A DNA stretch of 8,564 nucleotides from SM1-46 sp002451215 (lineage in GTDB: Bacteria > Pseudomonadota > Gammaproteobacteria > Acidiferrobacterales > Sulfurifustaceae). A model generated the notes under the pieces. It did not search any database and was not told the origin of the DNA. It saw only the letters and a list, made by a program, of their open reading frames with translations. Positions 1 to 6,310 of the stretch are shown piece by piece. The stretch is taken from contig DKBM01000073.1 in the NCBI GenBank assembly GCA_002451215.1, forward strand, positions 1 to 8,564. Direction: 5' to 3'. Both the position numbers and the translations under genes were made by a program. The stretch's first letter is position 1; each line of letters begins with the position of its first letter.

Positions 1-338
1 GTGGTCTTGCCGGCACCCTGCAGGCCGGCTACCAGAATCACTGCGGGTGGCGGCGCGACCTGGAGCGGCTCGGGAGTTCCCATTAGCCCAACCAACTCCT
101 CCTGCACTACCTTGATCAGGGCCTGACCCGGGGTAAGGCTGCTCAGTACTTCCTGGCCCTGGGCGCGAAGCCGCACCTGCTCGATGAAATCCTTCACCAC
201 CGGCAAGGCCACATCCGCCTCGAGCAGCGCCATGCGCACCTCCCGCAGCGTCTCGCGCATGTTCTCTTCCGTGAGGCGGCCCTCGCCACGCAGGCGCTTC
301 AGCGTGCCTTGCAGACGATTAGTGAGGTTGTCGAACAT
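1..338 (-). CDS. ffh: Signal recognition particle protein Ffh, N-terminal part (cut by window edge)
   Basis: Ffh is the GTPase subunit of the signal recognition particle. With 4.5S RNA it binds signal sequences on ribosomes and delivers nascent membrane proteins to FtsY. Reading the minus strand from the ATG at 338-336 gives about 112 residues beginning MFDNLTNRLQGTLKRLRGEG. This matches the Ffh N domain, a four-helix bundle with the conserved stretches LTEENMRETLREVRMALLEADVA and VVKDFIEQV. The fragment runs into the start of the G domain, ending in VILVAGLQGAGKTT, which is the G1 P-loop of SRP GTPases, just at the window edge. The remaining G domain and the M domain lie outside. I see no clear Shine-Dalgarno sequence before the ATG. 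The upstream gene on the same strand ends 47 bases earlier, so read-through transcription from it is possible. The identification is secure. Confidence 0.96.
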   Translation of the reverse strand, partial: MFDNLTNRLQGTLKRLRGEGRLTEENMRETLREVRMALLEADVALPVVKDFIEQVRLRAQGQEVLSSLTPGQALIKVVQEELVGLMGTPEPLQVAPPPAVILVAGLQGAGKT

Positions 339-385
339 TGATCGTTGTCGGGGAAGTTGTGGAACAGATCCAACCAGAAGCGGGT

Positions 386-1150
386 TCAAAACTCTATCAC
401 GGTGCCGGGTGTAAGCGGATGAACCTCAAGTCCGGCATCGTGATGTGCGATCTCACGAAGGATTTCCTTTTCCTCTCCTGGCATGAGATGGGTGATGTGG
501 ATAATAGGGCGGCGCTTAAGCTTTCGAAGTTCCGCCACCACTGTTGCCGGGCAGAAATGATGCGCAATCCGGGCTATCTCCTCCTCAGCATCGACAAAAC
601 TAGTCTCGATGATGAGATGCTGGAGGTCTGGGCAGCTATTCAACACCTTCCAGAACTCCTCGGTCGACGCGGTATCGCCCGAGAACGCCAGGCTCCCATT
701 TGGGCCCTGGAGCAGGAAGCCCACCGCCGGTACGACATGTGTCACCGGAATGCTGCGTACACGGCAGCCGCCCAAGACCCGCTCCTGCCCCGCGGCAAAC
801 ACCTCATAGCGCAGGAACGGGCGCTCGGGACTCGGGATGCGGGCGAAATCGGGCCACACGGCATTGTTGAAGATATGGGCCTTCAGCACATCCAGTGTTG
901 CTGCCTGCGCGTGAACGGTCACCGGCCGCTGGCGGCTGGCGCCGACGGCGTCAAGCAGAAATGGCAGTGCAGTCACGTGATCGAGATGCGAATGCGTGAG
1001 CACTACATGATCGATCGCGCCGAGTTCGTCGAGCGACAGGTCTCCGACACCGGTACCGGCGTCGATCAGGACGTCTCTCCCGAGCAGGAAGGAAGTGGTA
1101 CGCGCACCGGCACCGATCCCGCCGCTGGCTCCCAGAATACGAAGTCTCAT
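386..1150 (-). CDS. Metallo-beta-lactamase-fold hydrolase, class II cyclic-nucleotide phosphodiesterase-like
   Basis: This 254-residue protein has the metallo-beta-lactamase fold and most resembles class II 3',5'-cyclic-nucleotide phosphodiesterases (yeast PDE1 / Vibrio CpdP type). Metal-binding residues visible in order are THSHLDH (H53, H55, D57, H58), H138 in VTHVVPAVGF, D159 in FSGDT, and H221 in ITHLMPGEE. This set is complete for a binuclear zinc site. The LDH form of the first motif followed by a small hydrophobic stretch, and the VTHVVPAVGF segment, favour the phosphodiesterase branch over ribonuclease Z or glyoxalase II. There is no signal peptide, so it is probably cytoplasmic. The start is the ATG at 1150-1148, directly opening the beta strand MRLRILGASGG, so little can be missing. 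The ribosome binding site is weak. It lies 47 bases upstream of ffh on the same strand and 69 bases from the divergent ypjD start. The substrate (cAMP or another phosphodiester) is inferred from the family only. Confidence 0.88.
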   Translation of the reverse strand: MRLRILGASGGIGAGARTTSFLLGRDVLIDAGTGVGDLSLDELGAIDHVVLTHSHLDHVTALPFLLDAVGASRQRPVTVHAQAATLDVLKAHIFNNAVWPDFARIPSPERPFLRYEVFAAGQERVLGGCRVRSIPVTHVVPAVGFLLQGPNGSLAFSGDTASTEEFWKVLNSCPDLQHLIIETSFVDAEEEIARIAHHFCPATVVAELRKLKRRPIIHITHLMPGEEKEILREIAHHDAGLEVHPLTPGTVIEF

Positions 1151-1184
1151 AATGACTCTAGATAGTCGCGCCCTTCAAAGCTGC

Positions 1185-1190
1185 AAGGAG
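1185..1190 (+). promoter_or_regulatory. Shine-Dalgarno-like AAGGAG that decides the ypjD start ambiguously
   Basis: AAGGAG is the best ribosome-binding sequence before ypjD, but it is badly placed for both in-frame starts. It is 2 bases before GTG 1193 and 29 bases before ATG 1220. It is spaced 10 bases from ATG 1201, which opens a different frame. It may be a chance match, or ribosomes may load here and reach the ypjD start another way. Confidence 0.35.
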
Positions 1191-1219
1191 CTGTGCCATC
1201 ATGCCCGGGCGAATATCCT

Positions 1220-2035
1220 ATGACCAGCACCGTTGCGAGTCTCGTCGCTGCCGCCCTCTACCTGACGGCGGGTGGCATGCAGTGGTACCGGCTGCTGCGT
1301 GGTCCCGCCGCTCCGACGCTGCGCGCCCCGTTCCTCGTGGTCGCCTTTGGTGGCGTACTGACGCATGCGCTGCTGCTGCAGGCCACCGTCCCGATTGTAG
1401 GCGGGCTGAATCTGCCGTTTACCCAGGCGGCCTCCCTTGTAGCCTGCACCATATCCATACTCTATGTGATTGCCGCCATCAGCCGTCCTGCCGAGTATCT
1501 GGGGCTACTGGTCCTTCCCGTGTCGGCAATGACCGTGATTCTCGCCTGGGCCTGGCCCGGCCAAGCGGTTATTCCGACGGCGTCGGGGCTACAAGCCGGG
1601 CATATCGTCATATCAATTCTCGCCTACGCTCTGCTCGCGCTCGCGACCGTGCAGAGCCTGCTGCTGTTCTACCAGGAACGGGCGCTCCGGAGCCGCCAGC
1701 CGGTCGGGTTGATGCGGGCACTGCCGCCACTGCAGACAATGGAAACGCTGATGTTCCGGATGCTCGGCATCGGATTCCTGCTGCTCACGCTTACGCTCGT
1801 CACCGGAATCGTCTTCTCGGAGGAGATCTTCGGCCGCGCCCTGCCCTTCACGCACCATGTCGTCCTGTCACTGATCGCCTGGATCCTGTTCGGTACCCTG
1901 CTTTTCGGGCGCTGGCGTTACGGCTGGCGTGGCCGCACTGCAGTCGGATGGACCGTGGCCGGCTACATGCTGCTGCTCCTCGGGTATTTCGGGAGCAAGT
2001 TCGTGCTGGAGGTGCTGCTCAAGCGCCCCGGTTGA
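1220..2035 (+). CDS. ypjD: YpjD-type inner membrane protein, cytochrome c assembly (CcsA/CcmF-like) family
   Basis: This is a 271-residue polytopic membrane protein of the cytochrome c assembly (CcsA-like) family. Hydrophobic segments lie near residues 4-20, 36-54, 68-87, 93-110, 127-150, 181-200, 211-229 and 243-265, so about eight helices. Conserved-looking residues are H128 in GHIVISILAYALL, the cytoplasmic helix LPPLQTMETLMFR, H212-H213 in FTHHVVLSLIAWILFG, and the C-terminal GYFGSKFVLEVLL. The family is related to heme-handling proteins, but the role of YpjD itself is not established. In E. coli, ypjD lies between ffh and yfjD, and here the same order is kept with insertions. Start choice: ATG 1220 gives an N terminus that goes straight into helix 1. 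A GTG at 1193 would add nine polar residues and has AAGGAG only 2 bases before it, which is too close. The end at 2035 is certain. Confidence 0.88.
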   Translation: MTSTVASLVAAALYLTAGGMQWYRLLRGPAAPTLRAPFLVVAFGGVLTHALLLQATVPIVGGLNLPFTQAASLVACTISILYVIAAISRPAEYLGLLVLPVSAMTVILAWAWPGQAVIPTASGLQAGHIVISILAYALLALATVQSLLLFYQERALRSRQPVGLMRALPPLQTMETLMFRMLGIGFLLLTLTLVTGIVFSEEIFGRALPFTHHVVLSLIAWILFGTLLFGRWRYGWRGRTAVGWTVAGYMLLLLGYFGSKFVLEVLLKRPG

Positions 2036-2070
2036 GCCGATTTGCGGTGGCGCGCACGGTCCACGGGCGC

Positions 2071-2076
2071 TAGAAT
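2071..2076 (+). promoter_or_regulatory. Possible -10 element (TAGAAT) upstream of sulP
   Basis: The 147 bases between ypjD and sulP contain TAGAAT in the context GCGCTAGAATACTT, a five-of-six match to the TATAAT consensus, 107 bases before the sulP ATG. No good -35 hexamer lies 16-18 bases upstream (TTGCGG at 2042-2047 is 23 bases away), and there is no extended -10 TG. The same octamer GCTAGAAT occurs before yfjD. A sulP cassette promoter is plausible but not proven. Confidence 0.35.
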
Positions 2077-2182
2077 ACTTCCATCTTGCGCCTGCCTTGA
2101 GCCGACTCTTTCTGAAGTTACGTGCTCGCTGTCCCGGGAGGCGGTGGCTAATCTTTGGGCACGCTTCGATCTCGGCAGTTCG

Positions 2183-3985
2183 ATGACATCACAGACTCTC
2201 GCCGCCCCCTACTGCAACACCTTCTGGCCACGCGTTTTTCCGTTTTTGCGCTGGTGGCCACTAGTCACCCGCAAAACACTCAAAGCCGATCTGATTGCCG
2301 GACTCACCGGCGCAGTCGTGGTACTCCCACAAGGCGTCGCCTTTGCGCTTATCGCCGGGCTGCCTCCCGTGTACGGCCTCTACACTGCAATGGTTCCGCC
2401 GATCATCGCCGCGCTTTTCGGGTCTTCCCGGCATCTGATCTCCGGACCGACGACAGCGATCTCGATCGTCGTTTTCGCGACAATCTCAAAGTTTGCTGAC
2501 CCGGGCAGCGCCAAGTTCGTTCAGATGGCGCTCACACTGACTTTTCTGGCAGGCCTATACCAGTTTGTGCTCGGTCTCGCGCGCATGGGCACCCTGGTGA
2601 ATTTCATTTCACACTCGGTGGTGGTCGGATTCACCGCTGGGGCGGCCGTACTGATTGCCACGAGCCAGCTCAAGAATTTCATCGGCGTGAACATTCCGGC
2701 TGGTGAAAGCTTCCTGCACACCTGGCAAGAACTGGCGAACAAGATTCTCAACACGAATCTGTTCGTGCTCGCAGTATCGGCTACCACGCTGATCATACTG
2801 ATCGTCCTGATGCGATGGCGCCCGCGCTGGCCTGGAATGCTGATCGCCATGGTGGTGGGTTCAGTCATTGCTGCGATTGTTGGCACAGGCGCGCACAACA
2901 TACAGTTGGTCGGCGAGCTCCCCCAACAGCTGCCCCCGCTCAGCATGCCGGATCTGCACTTGGCGGCAATCAAGAAACTGGGAAGCGCGGCCCTTGCAGT
3001 CGCGATGCTTGGGCTTGTCGAGGCCGTATCCATTGCGCGTTCGGTAGCCGCCAAGTCAGGCCAGCGCATTGATGGCAGCCAGGAGTTCGTGGGACAGGGC
3101 CTCGCCAATGTCGTTGGCAGTTTCTTCTCGAGCTATGCGTCATCCGGTTCCTTCACGCGCAGCGGTCTTAACTATGCGGCTGGCGCCGCAACGCCGATGG
3201 CGGCGGTGTTCGCCGCCGTGTCGCTCGCGCTCGTCGTTCTGTTGATCGCTCCGCTTGCCGGCCACCTGCCAATTGCTGCCATGTCTTCGGTGCTGTTGGT
3301 CGTCGCATGGCGGCTGATCGACTTCCACCAAATCAAGACAATTATCACGACCAGCAAGCGTGAAACGACGATACTTGCCACGACCTTTCTGGCAACGCTG
3401 TTTGTCGAGCTCGAGTTTGCAATCTACGTCGGGGTGATGCTGTCGCTCATCATTTACCTGATGCGCACCTCTCAGCCTGGCGTCGTGACCCGGGTCCCTG
3501 ATCCAGGGGCGCACAATCGGCACTTCGTCACTGATCCGGATTTGCCGGAGTGCCCACAACTCAAGATCATGCGCATCGACGGATCGCTGTACTTCGGCGC
3601 TGTCGACCACGTGCACGAGCAGTTGCACCAAGTCGCCCAACAGTTTCCAAACCAAAAGCATCTGTTACTGGTGGGCAATGGCATCAACTTCGTCGATCTC
3701 GCCGGCGCCGAACTTCTGGCTGCCGAGGCCAAACGACGCAAGGCGCTTGGTGGCGGTCTCTATCTCGTCAAGTTCAAGGAAGAGGCTTGCAATACGCTGC
3801 GCAAAGGTGGCTTCCGCGACCTGATCGGCGCCGAGAATATTTTCGTCACCAAACAACAGGCGATTGAAACGATCCTCCGCCGGCTCGACCCCGGCGTCTG
3901 TGCCCGCTGCTCGAACAATGTGTTTCTCGAATGTCCGACCGAGGTTGCTGGTACAGTAAAGCCGATGGAAAACCGGAGTTCATGA
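2183..3985 (+). CDS. SulP family anion permease (sulfate/bicarbonate type) with C-terminal STAS domain
   Basis: This 600-residue SLC26/SulP transporter would act in the inner membrane as a symporter or exchanger of anions such as sulfate or bicarbonate. Residues 33-430 form the hydrophobic transport domain. The SulP signature is clear: DLIAGLTGAVVVLPQGVAFA (36-55), then GLPPVYGLYTAMVPPIIAAL and HLISGPTTAIS (59-94). A second hallmark region, GLVEAVSIARSVAAKSGQ and GSQEFVGQGLANVVGSFF, lies near 277-315. A STAS domain follows (about 458-567), with GNGINFVDLAGAE at 498-510. The position that is a phosphorylatable serine in anti-sigma-factor antagonists is not a serine here (D505-L506). The tail after STAS has C573, C576 and C584 in CARCSNNVFLEC. 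ATG 2183 is chosen because the conserved WPRVFPFLRWW segment follows at once; the frame is open back to a TTG at 2042, but that extension is not family-like. No clear Shine-Dalgarno precedes it. Linkage to a carbonic anhydrase favours bicarbonate as substrate, but sequence alone does not separate it from sulfate. Confidence 0.93.
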   Translation: MTSQTLAAPYCNTFWPRVFPFLRWWPLVTRKTLKADLIAGLTGAVVVLPQGVAFALIAGLPPVYGLYTAMVPPIIAALFGSSRHLISGPTTAISIVVFATISKFADPGSAKFVQMALTLTFLAGLYQFVLGLARMGTLVNFISHSVVVGFTAGAAVLIATSQLKNFIGVNIPAGESFLHTWQELANKILNTNLFVLAVSATTLIILIVLMRWRPRWPGMLIAMVVGSVIAAIVGTGAHNIQLVGELPQQLPPLSMPDLHLAAIKKLGSAALAVAMLGLVEAVSIARSVAAKSGQRIDGSQEFVGQGLANVVGSFFSSYASSGSFTRSGLNYAAGAATPMAAVFAAVSLALVVLLIAPLAGHLPIAAMSSVLLVVAWRLIDFHQIKTIITTSKRETTILATTFLATLFVELEFAIYVGVMLSLIIYLMRTSQPGVVTRVPDPGAHNRHFVTDPDLPECPQLKIMRIDGSLYFGAVDHVHEQLHQVAQQFPNQKHLLLVGNGINFVDLAGAELLAAEAKRRKALGGGLYLVKFKEEACNTLRKGGFRDLIGAENIFVTKQQAIETILRRLDPGVCARCSNNVFLECPTEVAGTVKPMENRSS

Positions 3986-4013
3986 GACCCCAGACCCGTG
4001 TGGGCCATGCTCC
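3975..4013 (+). repeat. Interrupted inverted repeat across the sulP stop codon
   Basis: GGAG (3975-3978), CATG (3981-3984) and CCC (3988-3990) can pair with GGG (4002-4004), CATG (4006-4009) and CTCC (4010-4013), giving an interrupted stem with about 11 pairs around the sulP stop. No run of T follows, so it is not a standard intrinsic terminator. It could be an RNA processing or stability element that uncouples sulP from the small downstream gene, or it could be chance. Confidence 0.25.
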
Positions 4014-4045
4014 GCTGGAACTAGCCGCTCACCGCAACTTGTGCC

Positions 4046-4051
4046 AAGGGA
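4046..4051 (+). promoter_or_regulatory. Ribosome binding site of the 79-residue membrane protein
   Basis: AAGGGA lies 6 bases before ATG 4058. It is the best-placed Shine-Dalgarno inside the four-gene cassette and supports this short frame as a real gene. Confidence 0.7.
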
Positions 4052-4057
4052 ACTGTC

Positions 4058-4297
4058 ATGCCGAGCATACTGTCTAGCGCTACAAGCAAGCAGATTACAA
4101 AACTCATTGTATATGGCGTCGCCAGCCTGGTGCTCTATGTCCTGCTCTATCTTTTCGAGGACGAAGTGCTCGCTTTAACGGAGAAGGGATCCTGGTTCTT
4201 TGTCATTCCCGTGGCAGCCGCATTCGTATTCTCTTTCTCACACGGTAATTTCACATCGCACTTCTGGGATGTTCTTGGAATAAAAGCAAAGAAGTAG
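4058..4297 (+). CDS. Small two-helix membrane protein of unknown function
   Basis: This 79-residue protein has no function I can name. Two hydrophobic segments are visible: about 15-33 (LIVYGVASLVLYVLLYL core) and about 46-62 (WFFVIPVAAAFVFSF core). They are separated by an acidic turn with FEDE at 33-36. The C-terminal part FTSHFWDVLGIKAKK (65-79) is aromatic and ends in lysines, so a helical hairpin with both ends in the cytoplasm is likely by the positive-inside rule. It is probably real: it has a good ribosome binding site, its ATG is the natural start, and it fits between sulP (72-base gap) and the TauE fusion (24-base gap) without overlap. The short gap to the fusion suggests co-translation and perhaps a small accessory subunit of that permease or of SulP. 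That is inference from position and size only. Confidence 0.82.
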   Translation: MPSILSSATSKQITKLIVYGVASLVLYVLLYLFEDEVLALTEKGSWFFVIPVAAAFVFSFSHGNFTSHFWDVLGIKAKK

Positions 4298-4321
4298 CAT
4301 CGGGCACCGGGGGGCAATGCA

Positions 4322-6262
4322 GTGGAGTTAACAACAAGCTTCATCGACCTTAACGCACTTGACGTCACCTACCTGCTGGTTGTTGGTTTCATCGCTGGAC
4401 TAGTAAGTGGCTTCATTGGAAGCGGCGGCGCCTTCGTGCTGACTCCTGCCATGATGAGCATGGGGGTGCCCGGCATCATTGCCGTGGCCTCGAACATTTG
4501 CCACAAATTTCCCAAGGCGCTGGTGGGCGCCATTAAGCGTGCCAAGTACGGACAAGTCGACATCAAACTCGGTCTTATCACCGGCGTATCGGCCGAGGCT
4601 GGCGTACTCTATGGCGCGCACATCCAGGAGGGAATCAAGCGTGCGTTTGGAGACGCCGGTTCCAATTTGTACGTGAGCGTCGCGTTCGTGATAGTGCTCG
4701 GGATCGTCGGCTCTTACGTGCTTCTAGACGCACTGCGTCTACAGCGCGCTGGGCGCGCGAGCACCGAAAAGGTTTCCCCGCTCGCTCTTTGGGTGCAGTC
4801 GATCAACATCCCGGGGACGATGGTCTACTTCAAGAGTCTCAACGCCCGGGTTTCCGTTCTTTTCACCATACCGCTCGGGTTCGCGACGGGCATGCTCGCC
4901 GCCACCATCGCTGTTGGCGGCTTTATTGGCGTCCCCGGCATGCACTACGTGCTCGGCGCACCGAGCCTGATGGCCTCGGCAACCGAACTCGTCGTCGCGT
5001 TCGTCATGGGGCTTGGTGGCACAATCAAATACGCGTGGAGCGGACTGGTCGATATTCGCCTGGCGATGATCATCCTCGCCGGTTCGTTGTTCGGGATCCA
5101 GCTCGGAGCAATCGGAACCACCTACGTAACACCGCACGTTATCAAGCTCGTTATGGGCGTCATTATGGTGCTGGTACTGTTTTCACGCGCCATCGTTATT
5201 CCCGTGTACCTGGCCGAGCTTGAGATTCTCTCGCCCTTGCATCCGCACCTGGCGACGGGCCTGAAGAATGTCAGCTTCATTATCCTGATCGGTGCACTGG
5301 CGGCGGGCGCAGCAATCATCTTCGCCGCGCTCTGGCGTGGCATCAGGTTGCATCGGCTCGAGCTGGCCACCCCCGTCCCGACGGCCGTTTCCCCAAGCGT
5401 CGCGGTTCCGGCGAGCCCGCAGCTATCCCCGATTGGCCGCTTCGAGCGTTTCCTGGTTGCCAGTGATGGCTCCGAGTACAGCATGGGGGCCGTGCGGGCG
5501 GCGATCGGCATGGCACAACAGTGCGGCGCTCGCGTGCGCGTCGTAAGTGCCATTCCCGGAGGTAACGCAGAGCTTTACGCCATGGGCGAACAGCTCGTGG
5601 GTCGCGAACTTGATGCGGCGCGCTCACACCTCGATCAGGTTCAAAAGGAGGCAGACGCCAGCGGGGTCGCATGCGAAACCGAGGCAACCCAGGCCGGCGA
5701 GCTTCACGAAGAGATCATCAGACAGGCCGAACGGATGCAGGCTGATCTAATCATCATGGGCCGTCGAAGCCGGCACGGCCTGGCTCGTTTGATGCTCGGT
5801 GATGTCACCGCGCAGGTTATAGGCCACGCACACTGCAACGTGCTGGTGGTTCCGCGGACCTCGGAGCTGGTTGGGAGACATTTCGTGGTTGCGTCCGACG
5901 GTTCACGTTTCGGCGATGCAGCCGCGGCTGCCGCCTGTAATCTGGCCAAATTCTGCAACACGCCTGTATCGGTCGTCTCAGTCACCCTACCCAGCCACAG
6001 CGACCAACGCCGCGAGGAGGCCCGCCTGGCGGTTAACCGCATAGCATCGTTCATGAAGAAAGAGGGCGTCGTGACGGAAACCAGACTACCCGAGGGTCGA
6101 GCGGACGCGATGATTGTCGACGTCGCCAAGGAGAGGAATTCTGACCTGATCATAATCGGTAGTCATGGACGAACAGGATTGGAACGGGCGCTGCTCGGCA
6201 GCACGACTGAGCGAGTCCTGAACCAAACGCCCTGCGCGGTTCTGGTGGTGCGTAGCGCCTGA
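4322..6262 (+). CDS. TauE/SafE family permease fused to two universal stress protein domains
   Basis: This is a 646-residue membrane protein. Residues about 15-340 are a TauE/SafE-type permease with around eight or nine helices. Its two internal repeats are marked by GFIGSGGAFVLTPAMM (30-45) and GGFIGVPGMHYVLGAPS (199-215). The two halves are separated by a hydrophilic stretch at about 139-175. TauE/SafE proteins export or import small sulfur oxyanions and organosulfonates, but many members have unknown substrates. A Pro/Val/Ala-rich linker (350-370) leads to two universal stress domains, about 374-511 and 518-644. Each begins with a beta strand ending VASDGS (D382, D526). The second has the full nucleotide-binding pattern G-2x-G-9x-G-S (G613, G616, G626, S627). 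The first has S483 and D494 at two of these places and is degenerate. The start is GTG 4322, helped by a G-rich run at 4309-4314. The USP pair probably senses nucleotide or stress and controls the permease from the cytoplasmic side, which is inference. Confidence 0.9.
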   Translation: MELTTSFIDLNALDVTYLLVVGFIAGLVSGFIGSGGAFVLTPAMMSMGVPGIIAVASNICHKFPKALVGAIKRAKYGQVDIKLGLITGVSAEAGVLYGAHIQEGIKRAFGDAGSNLYVSVAFVIVLGIVGSYVLLDALRLQRAGRASTEKVSPLALWVQSINIPGTMVYFKSLNARVSVLFTIPLGFATGMLAATIAVGGFIGVPGMHYVLGAPSLMASATELVVAFVMGLGGTIKYAWSGLVDIRLAMIILAGSLFGIQLGAIGTTYVTPHVIKLVMGVIMVLVLFSRAIVIPVYLAELEILSPLHPHLATGLKNVSFIILIGALAAGAAIIFAALWRGIRLHRLELATPVPTAVSPSVAVPASPQLSPIGRFERFLVASDGSEYSMGAVRAAIGMAQQCGARVRVVSAIPGGNAELYAMGEQLVGRELDAARSHLDQVQKEADASGVACETEATQAGELHEEIIRQAERMQADLIIMGRRSRHGLARLMLGDVTAQVIGHAHCNVLVVPRTSELVGRHFVVASDGSRFGDAAAAAACNLAKFCNTPVSVVSVTLPSHSDQRREEARLAVNRIASFMKKEGVVTETRLPEGRADAMIVDVAKERNSDLIIIGSHGRTGLERALLGSTTERVLNQTPCAVLVVRSA

Positions 6263-6310
6263 TGAAGATCTCGTGTACGTGCCGTGGCGCCCGGCCTTCG
6301 CGTTTGCCGG

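Noticed and set aside
338..1165. A 275-codon open frame on the plus strand opposite the metallo-hydrolase gene
   Set aside because: It is an antisense shadow. Its product shows no recognisable fold or motif, while the minus-strand frame has a full metal-binding site set.
1201..2073. A 290-codon frame overlapping all of ypjD, preceded by AAGGAG at 10 bases
   Set aside because: The product is dominated by Arg, Ala and Pro in the pattern of an out-of-frame reading of GC-rich DNA. The ypjD frame gives clean membrane helices. Only the odd placement of AAGGAG is kept as a finding.
2042..2182. A 47-residue N-terminal extension of SulP from TTG 2042 (or GTG 2144 behind GGGAGG)
   Set aside because: The extension has no family-like sequence, and the candidate site before GTG 2144 is only 2 bases away. 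The SulP fold is complete from ATG 2183.
3160..3700. Minus-strand open frames inside sulP (for example 3140-3661)
   Set aside because: They have no recognisable domain and no ribosome binding site. They sit inside a well-conserved SulP/STAS coding region.
3975..4013. Intrinsic terminator after sulP
   Set aside because: The interrupted stem lacks a following T run, and the next gene lies close on the same strand. It is kept only as a weak inverted repeat.
4317..4331. A four-codon mini frame (ATG CAG TGG AGT TAA) overlapping the GTG start of the TauE fusion
   Set aside because: It is too short to judge and easily due to chance. The overlap could allow translational coupling, but nothing else supports it.
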